From JAAFGT01 sp041485165 (GTDB lineage Bacteria; Acidobacteriota; Terriglobia; Acidiferrales; UBA7541): a stretch of 13,093 nucleotides of DNA. The notes under the pieces were generated by a model. It saw nothing but the letters and a program-made list of their open reading frames with translations, did no database searches and was not told the DNA's origin. Of the stretch, positions 7,494 through 13,093 are shown piece after piece. Numbering within the stretch: position 1 is the first letter of the stretch; every line of letters begins with the position of its first letter. Location: positions 1 to 13,093 of the forward strand of contig JBGPJC010000103.1 in NCBI GenBank assembly GCA_041485165.1, given 5' to 3'. The translations under genes were made by a program, and so were the position numbers.

Positions 7494-9758
7494 CTACTGC
7501 GGTTTGGAGAAAGCCGAATCGGCAGGCTTTTCGCTGAAATTGATCTTCTGCACCGTGGTCTCTGTGTACTTGACCCCTTCGCGGAAAACTACTGAATGGA
7601 AGGGGTATTGGACGCCGTCCACTGGGCGGTAGTCATCCCACAACTGCAGGGTCTCAGATTCTCCCTGAGGAGTATGCGAGCGAAAGCGTGCGGCGATGAT
7701 CAAGCGGGTGGCCGGGTCCACGTAGAGTTTCACCGGGCCGTTGGGCGCGTTCCACTGGACCGCCAGCGCCTTTTTGCCCTCGACTTCTTCCTCTCCCAGG
7801 AAACTCACTGGAAATTTGGGGGAGAGTGCCAGCCGGCTGATACCCAGGGCACCGGCCATGGCGATGCTGCGCGGGAATTCTGAGGCCATCGCTGGCGGCA
7901 GATCCTGCGTGCCTTGCGGCGAAACCAGCCAGCCGGCTTTGCCGTCATAACCCTGAATGTTGGTCCCAAAGGACAGCGTGGCCTCGAGACGGACGCGATC
8001 CGGATAAACAATGGCGATCCGCAAATTGAGTGGGAACTCTCCATCCTTGGTAAATAGCGTGCCGCTGCTCTCCAGGCTGAGATATTGCAGGCGCGCCACA
8101 GCTTCGCCGCCCGCGGCCTGGGCCACGGCGGAAAGCAGCGCCTGGCCCTGGGCGATGGATTCCGGCGTCGGCGTAGCTGAGGCCGATCCCGAGGAGGGCC
8201 GCCGCAGGTCGGCAGCGAGCAGGTCGAGCTCGCCGATGCCGATCTCTTCGACCTTGACGCCGGGGAATTCCTTCTTCAGGCCCTCCCGGAACGCCTTGGC
8301 GTTGCCCACCAGCACGATGACCAACCGCGAAGCGTCCAGATAGCGCGCGGACATCTCCCGCACCTTTTCGCCGGTGACGCCCATGATGCGCTGCGGATAT
8401 TTTTCGTTGTAGTCCGCGGGCAAACCGAAGAGCGCGACGCTGAGGACTCGTCCGGCAACCTGTGCCGGAGTTTCCGTCTGTATGGGAAAGACGCCGACCA
8501 GATAATCCCGGGCAAAGTCCAACTCCTGCTTGGTGACTTCTCCTTTGGCCATCTCCGCGATCAGATCGGCGACCAGTTTGGTGGCCTCGACGGTGGTTTC
8601 CGTCTTGGTGAAGGTCCCGGCGAAAAAGCAGCCGCCCAGGCTGCGGGCGTCCAGTCGCGAGTAGGCGCCGTAGGTCAGCCCTTTTTCCTGGCGCACGCGT
8701 GTGTTCAGGCGGCTGTTAAAGCCTCCGCCGAAGACGCGGTTGGTGACGTACATGGGATCGTAGTCGGCGGAATTGCGCGCCAGCGCCGGCTGGCCCACGC
8801 GGATCTGCGTCTGCACGGCGTCGGGTTTATCCACCACGATGATGCGCAAGCCTGCGCCTGGCTGCGTGCCGGGCCCGCCGGTAGCGGCAGGCGGCGCGGG
8901 AGCTTGCGGACCTTCCCACGGCCCCAGGAATTTCTCCGCCGCGGCGAAGGCTTCGTCCGGGGCGACGTCGCCAGCGATAGCCAGCAGAGCGCCGCGAGGC
9001 ACGTAATTCTCATTGCGGAAACGGATCAAGTCTTCGCGTTCGAGCTTTCGCGCCGTCTCCGGCGTGCCTTCCTGGGGCAATCCGTAGGGATGCTGCCCGT
9101 AGACCGCGCGGGTGAAGACTGCATCGGCCAGATAATTGGCGTCCGCGTATTCGACATCGAGACCGGAGAGCAACTGTTCGCGGCGGCGATCCAACTCGGC
9201 TTTCTCGAAAGCAGGGTGGAGAACAACATCAGAGAGCAGCTCGAATGCCAGCGAAAAATCCTTCTTCACCACGTTCGCGGTCACCGAAGTCGCGTCGCTG
9301 CTGGCGTCGGCAGAGAGCGAGCCGCCGACAAAATCAATGGCTTCGGCGATCTGCTGGGCGGAGCGCGTGGCCGTGCCATCGGTGAGCATGGACGCCGTCA
9401 TGGAAGCCACGCCGGGTTTTCCCCGCGGGTCCCTCACCGCTCCGGCGGAAGGAATGACCAGCCGGATGGTCACCGCGGGCTGTCTGCCTCCCGGAACGAC
9501 AAACACGCGCAGGCCGTTGGCCAGCGTCTTCGAAACCGTCCGCGGAAAAACGAAGGGCCGCGGCGCTCCGGCGCCGGGCATCTGGATGGAGAGGGTCGTA
9601 CCGGGCGGGACTTCTCCCGCGCCCGGTTTTTGCGCCGCTGGCTTGGACGGAGAGTCCTTGGGCGGAACGCTCTGCGCCCACGGCGCCGCCGGCGTTAAGA
9701 GAACCAACAGCGCCGTAAGCAGTAAGAAATAGGAATGGTGAGGAGAACTGCGTTTCAT
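7494..9758 (-). CDS. Exported inactive M16 peptidase subunit fused to a LolA/LppX-like domain
   Basis: With ATG 9758 the protein is 754 residues. I prefer this start because AAAGGA (9767-9772) is 8 bases upstream and residues 1-29 form a signal peptide ending AQS. A GTG at 9839, overlapping the upstream stop as GTGA, would add 27 polar residues ahead of it. A Pro-rich linker (30-70) leads to an M16 N-domain (about 72-235). Its zinc motif HxxEH is replaced by SMTAS (119-123), so it should not bind zinc. The M16 C-domain (about 240-510) keeps R354 and Y363 in 'RVRQEKGLTYGAYS', the substrate-binding pair. After an SGSASATPTP linker, residues about 532-745 look like a LolA/LppX-type beta-sheet lipoprotein-binding fold (strand-rich, 'YPDRVRLEAT', 'LYVDPATRLIIAARF'). 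It probably pairs with the active M16 encoded directly upstream, in the periplasm. Confidence 0.88.
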   Translation of the reverse strand: MKRSSPHHSYFLLLTALLVLLTPAAPWAQSVPPKDSPSKPAAQKPGAGEVPPGTTLSIQMPGAGAPRPFVFPRTVSKTLANGLRVFVVPGGRQPAVTIRLVIPSAGAVRDPRGKPGVASMTASMLTDGTATRSAQQIAEAIDFVGGSLSADASSDATSVTANVVKKDFSLAFELLSDVVLHPAFEKAELDRRREQLLSGLDVEYADANYLADAVFTRAVYGQHPYGLPQEGTPETARKLEREDLIRFRNENYVPRGALLAIAGDVAPDEAFAAAEKFLGPWEGPQAPAPPAATGGPGTQPGAGLRIIVVDKPDAVQTQIRVGQPALARNSADYDPMYVTNRVFGGGFNSRLNTRVRQEKGLTYGAYSRLDARSLGGCFFAGTFTKTETTVEATKLVADLIAEMAKGEVTKQELDFARDYLVGVFPIQTETPAQVAGRVLSVALFGLPADYNEKYPQRIMGVTGEKVREMSARYLDASRLVIVLVGNAKAFREGLKKEFPGVKVEEIGIGELDLLAADLRRPSSGSASATPTPESIAQGQALLSAVAQAAGGEAVARLQYLSLESSGTLFTKDGEFPLNLRIAIVYPDRVRLEATLSFGTNIQGYDGKAGWLVSPQGTQDLPPAMASEFPRSIAMAGALGISRLALSPKFPVSFLGEEEVEGKKALAVQWNAPNGPVKLYVDPATRLIIAARFRSHTPQGESETLQLWDDYRPVDGVQYPFHSVVFREGVKYTETTVQKINFSEKPADSAFSKPQ

Positions 9759-9766
9759 GCTGCGTA

Positions 9767-9772
9767 TCCTTT
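9767..9772 (-). promoter_or_regulatory. Ribosome binding site for the M16-LolA gene
   Basis: On the minus strand AAAGGA lies 8 bases before ATG 9758. Together with the signal peptide that starts there, it decides between ATG 9758 and the overlapping GTG at 9839. Confidence 0.55.
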
Positions 9773-9835
9773 CGCTCTCCCCGACGGCAAGAGCCGCGCG
9801 GGCCTGAAGCGTTCCGCTCCCTTCCTCACGTCCGC

Positions 9836-11206
9836 TCACCGTCCTTCTCCGGAAGGTTCAATGGTCAGGACGGTGCGGCGTGCGCTAAGAAAGTACTCGC
9901 GCGCCACGCGCTGGATGTCGGCCAGGGTCACCTGCAGGTAGCGGTCGAGTTCCGTGTTGGTCAGGGCAGGGTCGCCGCCCAGCACCGTGGCGCGGCCCAG
10001 CCCGTCGGCAATCTGTTGCACCGTTTCCCGTCCGAGGATGGAGCTTGAGGTTGCGTGGTTCTTGGCCTTTTCCAGTTCGCGGGGATTCACCGGCGAAGTC
10101 TTCACCTGTTCGAGGACGCTGGCAATGGCCTTCTCCCCCTCGCCGGCGCCGTGTCCCTGGTTCATTACCGCGAAAGCGATGAACAGGTTGGGATGCTCGG
10201 TGAAGGCCCCGAAGCCGGCGGTCTGTAGCGCGATGCGGTCGTCGTACACCAGCTTGCGATAGAGCCGGCTGCTTTCCCCGGCGGAGAGGATGCTCGAGGC
10301 CAGATTCAGCGGATAAGAATCCGATGTGAAGATCGCCGGCATCTGGTAGGCGGCCACCACCGCCGGCAGGGGAGAATTCCGGCCGTAGCTCCGTGTCGCC
10401 CGGCGCTCGTCGGTGTGGATGGGCTCCCGGGCAGTCACGCGCGGCACGGCTTGTTGCGGCCGCGGGATGCCTCGGAAATATTTCTCTGCCCAGGCGATCA
10501 CCTGGTTCGCGGAAAAATCTCCCACGATTACCACCGTGGCGTTGTCCGGGCGGTAGAACGTGTGGAAGAACTCCCGGACATCTTCGATCTTGGCCTTGTT
10601 GAGGTCCTCCATGCTGCCGATGGTGGTGTGCTGGTAGGGGTGGACGCTGAAGGCCAGGGCGTATAAGTCTTCGAACACGCGGCCGTATGGCGCATTGTCC
10701 ACTCCGGAGCGGCGCTCCTCCTTGACCACTTCCCTTTCCGATTGAAAGTTGGCTTCGTCCACGTTGAGGCTGCCCATGCGGTCGGCTTCGAGCCACAGCA
10801 CACGCTCGAGGTAATTGCTCGGGAATGTCTGCCAGTAAACCGTGGTGTCGTCGTTGGTGTAGGCGTTATCGAAACCGCCCACCGCCTCGATGATGCGGGA
10901 GTGCTGGTCCGGCGCCACGTGCGCCGAGCCTTTGAACATCAGATGCTCGAACAGATGGGCGAAGCCGGTGCGGCCGGGCCGCTCGTCCTTCGACCCCACG
11001 TGATACCAGACCTGCAGATTGGTGACCGGGGCGGAGTGCTCTTCGACCATCACCAATCGCAAGCCATTGGTGAGTGTGTGGCTCTTGATGTCCAGCGGCC
11101 GTGGCCGGGTAGTTTCAGGGGGAGGCGGAGCGGCCATCACCGGCGCGGTACAGCCGAGAGACATCGCCGCAAGAATTATCGAAACGCAATTGGCGCGCAG
11201 GCGCAT
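9836..11206 (-). CDS. Exported M16 zinc peptidase (pitrilysin/processing-peptidase type), active subunit
   Basis: From ATG 11206 this is a 456-residue single-repeat M16 peptidase. The start follows GGAGGTGA at 5 bases and opens a Sec signal peptide (hydrophobic core about 7-18, cleavage near VMAA, 25/26). An upstream ATG at 11290 would add 28 residues and hide the leader. The inverted zinc motif HxxEH is intact as HLFEH (H84, E87, H88), and the distal glutamate E164 lies in 'EREVVKEE' at the spacing seen in mitochondrial beta-MPP. The C-domain has 'SSRLYRKLVYDDRIALQT' and ends about 456. The family cuts peptides and unfolded proteins inside a closed clam-shell chamber made of two M16 halves. 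The downstream gene supplies a second, zinc-free half, so a heterodimer is likely. A Cys at 19 does not sit in a standard lipobox, so I expect a soluble periplasmic protein. Confidence 0.92.
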   Translation of the reverse strand: MRLRANCVSIILAAMSLGCTAPVMAAPPPPETTRPRPLDIKSHTLTNGLRLVMVEEHSAPVTNLQVWYHVGSKDERPGRTGFAHLFEHLMFKGSAHVAPDQHSRIIEAVGGFDNAYTNDDTTVYWQTFPSNYLERVLWLEADRMGSLNVDEANFQSEREVVKEERRSGVDNAPYGRVFEDLYALAFSVHPYQHTTIGSMEDLNKAKIEDVREFFHTFYRPDNATVVIVGDFSANQVIAWAEKYFRGIPRPQQAVPRVTAREPIHTDERRATRSYGRNSPLPAVVAAYQMPAIFTSDSYPLNLASSILSAGESSRLYRKLVYDDRIALQTAGFGAFTEHPNLFIAFAVMNQGHGAGEGEKAIASVLEQVKTSPVNPRELEKAKNHATSSSILGRETVQQIADGLGRATVLGGDPALTNTELDRYLQVTLADIQRVAREYFLSARRTVLTIEPSGEGR

Positions 11207-11211
11207 CAAGG

Positions 11212-11219
11212 TCACCTCC
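11212..11219 (-). promoter_or_regulatory. Strong ribosome binding site for the active M16 gene
   Basis: On the minus strand GGAGGTGA sits 5 bases before ATG 11206, nearly a perfect match to the anti-Shine-Dalgarno. It fixes this start over the upstream ATG at 11290, which lacks such a site. Confidence 0.75.
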
Positions 11220-11303
11220 ACCCCGACTGTTTGGATGGGAGAACACACCCGAAAGGTTTCGTCTAGTTGCCGCCCCGCGGGGGTACGCATTCATCCTAAG
11301 CGG

Positions 11304-11317
11304 GCCGGCAAGCCGGC
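11304..11317. repeat. GCCGGC-AA-GCCGGC inverted repeat
   Basis: Two GCCGGC units separated by AA lie in the 124-base gap between the active M16 gene and the phosphatase stop codon. The unit resembles the hairpin at 12328-12346 (GCCGGC around AAGAT). It has no T-run on either side, so it is not a standard intrinsic terminator. It may be a degenerate copy of the same dispersed repeat; two copies in one window are thin evidence. Confidence 0.4.
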
Positions 11318-11330
11318 GTCAAACTGACTC

Positions 11331-12155
11331 TCAGTAAGTCTTCAGGAGAGCCGCGGTCATGTCGTCGTGCGGGGCGGCGCCGCCGGTAAACTCGAGCAAG
11401 GATTCGAAGAGGCGGTCGAGGAGCAGATCCGGCGGCCCGGAGTGATTCTGCGAGCAAACCTGGATGACACGTTCAACGCCGAACTCGTCGCGCGCCGCAT
11501 TGTGCGCTTCCATGAGGCCGTCGGTGGTGAACAGCACGGCATCTCCGGGAGCTAGCCGCACGATGTACTCGTCGTAACGCGCGTCGTCGAACAAACCTGA
11601 AGGCAATCCTCCCTCACCGACCTCCGTGCACCCGTTCGCGGTGATGTGGATGGGACGCGGCAAGCCGGCGTTGGCGTAGAAGAGATCGCGCGACTCCGGA
11701 TCGTAGACCGCATATTGCACCGCTGAGAATCGCCCGGGCATGGCGCGGGTGCGCAGCCTGCGGTTGAGCAGGGCCAGCACCTGAGTGGGCGGGGTGCCGG
11801 TCTTGTGGATGCCGCGCAGCGTTCCCACGGTGAGCGCGGCATACATGGCCGCCGCCAGCCCCTTGCCCACCACGTCTCCCACGTAAATGCCGACGCGGCG
11901 GTCAGATAGCCAGAAATAATCGAGAAAATCACCGCCCACTTCGGCGACCGGTTGAAACCTGCTGACGAACTCGACCGAGCCCGTGCGCATCGCGCCGCCG
12001 GGCAGCAGGTAACGCTGCAGGACGCGAGCCTCTTCCAGCTCAGAGAAGCGCAACTGGCGTAGCGCCTCCGCGTCCATGCCGTCCCCGGGGAAGTTCACAG
12101 TCAAGTCTCCAGCTCGATTCTCTGCGCAGATGACTCGCGAGCGAAGCGTCATCAT
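11331..12155 (-). CDS. RsbU/SpoIIE-type PP2C serine phosphatase
   Basis: This 274-residue protein is a metal-dependent PP2C-like phosphatase of the SpoIIE/RsbU class, which dephosphorylates anti-sigma-factor antagonists in partner-switching systems. The sequence shows the helix before the domain (ELEEARVLQRYLLPG, 39-53), then the metal-binding acids in order: GGDFLDYF (D76), VGDVVGKGLAAAM (D94), TTDGLMEA (D212) and HDDMTAAL (D264, D265). The catalytic set is therefore complete. Only about 40 residues precede the domain, so no GAF, PAS, HAMP or receiver sensor is present; any signal must come from a partner protein. No anti-sigma kinase or STAS protein is encoded in the window. The start is uncertain: ATG 12155 and ATG 12152 lack a clear Shine-Dalgarno, while ATG 12077 follows GGGGA. 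An AT-rich TAATTA at 12166-12171 could be its -10. Confidence 0.9.
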   Translation of the reverse strand: MMTLRSRVICAENRAGDLTVNFPGDGMDAEALRQLRFSELEEARVLQRYLLPGGAMRTGSVEFVSRFQPVAEVGGDFLDYFWLSDRRVGIYVGDVVGKGLAAAMYAALTVGTLRGIHKTGTPPTQVLALLNRRLRTRAMPGRFSAVQYAVYDPESRDLFYANAGLPRPIHITANGCTEVGEGGLPSGLFDDARYDEYIVRLAPGDAVLFTTDGLMEAHNAARDEFGVERVIQVCSQNHSGPPDLLLDRLFESLLEFTGGAAPHDDMTAALLKTY

Positions 12156-12234
12156 ACCATCGGCATAATTACCGAAAAACTTTTCATGCGCCGCGTGCTC
12201 ACTGCGGCACGGCGCACCCCGCGACGCGGTGATT

Positions 12235-12281
12235 CCCGCAGGCCGGCGAGACCCGCCAGCAAGCGGCGGGCAGGCTGCGGG
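12235..12281. repeat. Compound GC-rich hairpin (REP-like)
   Basis: The outer arms CCCGCAG (12235-12241) and CTGCGGG (12275-12281) pair over 7 bases. Inside them CCCGCC (12252-12257) pairs with GGCGGG (12265-12270) around a 7-base loop. The nested stems and intergenic position suggest a REP/BIME-type element. Neither side has a T-run, so a standard terminator is unlikely. Confidence 0.5.
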
Positions 12282-12327
12282 TGCAACAAACCTCGGCTCC
12301 CAGCGGCTGTTTTTGCGGCTTTCCCTG

Positions 12328-12346
12328 TGCCGGCAAGATGCCGGCG
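12328..12346. repeat. TGCCGGCA-AGA-TGCCGGCG hairpin (REP-like)
   Basis: Seven Watson-Crick pairs plus a G-T wobble close a three-base AGA loop. The flanking bases read GCTAC on the right, so the reverse strand reads GTAGCGCCGGCATCTTGCCGGCA. From memory, this kind of GTAGCGCCGGC..GCCGGC motif recurs between genes in some Acidobacteriota and related genomes, but I could not check that here. It ends 24 bases before the extended -10 of the next gene. Confidence 0.5.
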
Positions 12347-12369
12347 CTACGCTGGCCCGCCGGGCGGTG

Positions 12370-12378
12370 TGCTAAAAT
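12370..12378 (+). promoter_or_regulatory. Extended -10 promoter of the zinc-ribbon gene
   Basis: TGCTAAAAT matches the extended -10 pattern TGn-TAnnnT in a GC-rich setting. Transcription would start around 12384-12386, only about 3-5 bases before ATG 12389, and no Shine-Dalgarno is present. No -35 like TTGACA is seen at the right spacing, which extended -10 promoters tolerate. Confidence 0.5.
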
Positions 12379-12388
12379 AACCCGCACG

Positions 12389-13093
12389 ATGCATCCTGGC
12401 CTCAAAAATCTAATTGCCCTGCAAGCCCTCGATCTGCGCATCGCGGAGTTGTCGGCGCAACTGGAAAAAATTCCCGGGCGTCTGGCCGAAGCCGGCGCCT
12501 CCTCCGCTGCCGCGCGCGCCGTGCTGACCAAAGCCAAAGAAGCGCACAGCGCCAACGTCAAAGAGCGCAAGAAATTCGAGCTCGACGTCGAAGTGCATAA
12601 AGACAAGGCGCGCAAGTTCCGCGACCAGACGGGAGCGATAAAAACCAACGAAGCCTACAAGGCCCTGCTGCACGAGATCGAGATGGCGGAAGCGGAGATC
12701 CGCAAAGCCGAGGACCGTCTGCTCGAGCACATGGTCTCCGGAGAGGAATTCGACCGCCAGGTGAAGGCCGGCGAGAAAGCGCTGGCCGCGGCCGATGCCG
12801 CCGGGCGCGAACATCACCGAACCATAGAAGGCGAGCAGGCGATGATGAAGGAAGAGCACGCGCGGCTCAGCGCGGAGCGTGAGCAGTGCCTCCCGGACAT
12901 TCCGCCGGCCCTGCTCGATCGCTACCATCGCCTGGCGCGGCGCTACCACGGCCGCGCGGTGGTCGAAATGCGCGGCGAAGCCTGCACCGGTTGCCGCGTG
13001 CACCTGCGCCCGCACATGGTCCAGCGTGTCCGGCAACTCGACTCGGAGGAGATCGTCGAGTGCGACTCCTGCACGCGCATCCTCTATCCTGCC
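12389..13093 (+). CDS. Coiled-coil protein with C4 zinc ribbon (COG1579/CT398-like), 3' end off window
   Basis: The frame is open for 235 residues from ATG 12389 to the window edge with no stop, so the gene is slightly truncated here. Residues about 8-165 are charged, heptad-rich helices forming the long antiparallel coiled coil of the family, with the conserved turn segment 'KTNEAYKALLHEIE' (85-98). The C-terminal ribbon has two knuckles, CTGC (C199, C202) and CDSC (C225, C228). Relatives include Chlamydia CT398 and Helicobacter HP0958, which bind sigma-54 and, for HP0958, flagellin mRNA; most members have no assigned role. A typical member is about 240-250 residues, so only a few are missing. 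It is divergent from the phosphatase gene. The start is the first Met in frame and follows the extended -10 almost directly. Confidence 0.88.
   Translation, partial: MHPGLKNLIALQALDLRIAELSAQLEKIPGRLAEAGASSAAARAVLTKAKEAHSANVKERKKFELDVEVHKDKARKFRDQTGAIKTNEAYKALLHEIEMAEAEIRKAEDRLLEHMVSGEEFDRQVKAGEKALAAADAAGREHHRTIEGEQAMMKEEHARLSAEREQCLPDIPPALLDRYHRLARRYHGRAVVEMRGEACTGCRVHLRPHMVQRVRQLDSEEIVECDSCTRILYPA

Larger units (their letters stand above)
12156..12388. other. Divergent intergenic region with REP-like hairpins and promoters
   Basis: No gene is supported in these 233 bases between the divergent phosphatase and zinc-ribbon genes. The left edge is AT-rich and probably holds the phosphatase promoter. 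The middle carries a compound GC hairpin (12235-12281), the right part carries a TGCCGGCA/TGCCGGCG hairpin (12328-12346), and an extended -10 lies at 12370-12378. Translating the minus strand here gives a low-complexity Ala/Pro/Arg-rich string typical of repeats rather than a protein. Confidence 0.6.

Noticed and set aside
9758..9839. GTG 9839 as the start of the M16-LolA gene, overlapping the upstream stop as GTGA
   Set aside because: It would place 27 charged residues before the signal peptide, while ATG 9758 has AAAGGA at 8 bases. The overlap remains possible but is the weaker choice.
9885..10796. A 303-codon minus-strand frame inside the active M16 gene
   Set aside because: It is a shifted reading of the M16 gene, low in hydrophobic segments and rich in Arg, Pro and Gly. 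The real frame contains HLFEH and E164.
11129..11206. Lipoprotein signal (Cys19) in the active M16 protein
   Set aside because: The residues before the Cys are S-L-G, which does not fit the usual L-[AS]-[GA]-C lipobox, and a normal Sec cleavage site follows at VMAA.
12410..13036. A 208-codon minus-strand frame opposite the zinc-ribbon gene
   Set aside because: The plus strand shows conserved coiled-coil and two CxxC knuckles. The minus frame is a shadow with no motif.

Overview
The window is high-GC bacterial DNA, densely packed with genes on both strands. I see no rRNA, tRNA, CRISPR array, IS element or phage gene. The gene mix fits an Acidobacteriota-type genome: many Sec-exported metallopeptidases, a VAT1-like quinone reductase, a short RsbU-like phosphatase, and extended -10 promoters close to start codons. 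That assignment is inference; no marker gene in the window settles it.

Layout from left to right. The 3' end of a YkuE-like metallophosphoesterase (+, ends 243) is followed by a secreted M1 aminopeptidase-like gene (+, 329-2741) that is broken by one extra base near 1585/1586. Convergent to it is a two-gene unit on the minus strand encoding exported TldD/PmbA-family proteins. The upstream member (6366-4612) keeps HExxxH and the C-terminal Cys. The downstream member (4615-2789) has lost both, and the two genes overlap by GTGA. Divergent from this pair, and also convergent with the next unit, is a cytoplasmic zinc-free MDR oxidoreductase (+, 6460-7476). Then comes a second minus-strand pair, this time of M16 peptidases. 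The upstream gene (11206-9836) has an intact HxxEH site. The downstream gene (9758-7494) has lost the site and carries a C-terminal LolA/LppX-like domain. Next is a SpoIIE/PP2C-type phosphatase (-, 12155-11331). A 233-base intergenic stretch with REP-like GC hairpins leads to a divergent coiled-coil plus zinc-ribbon gene (+, 12389 to the window edge), which looks almost leaderless.

The strongest theme is proteolysis outside the cytoplasm. Five genes encode exported metallopeptidase-family proteins, and two of the three units are 'one active plus one dead' pairs. Such pairs are known for cytoplasmic TldD/TldE and for M16 heterodimers. The exported TldD/TldE version and the M16-LolA fusion are the parts most worth following up. 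I found no clearly new defence or mobile system, and most of the window can be assigned to known families.
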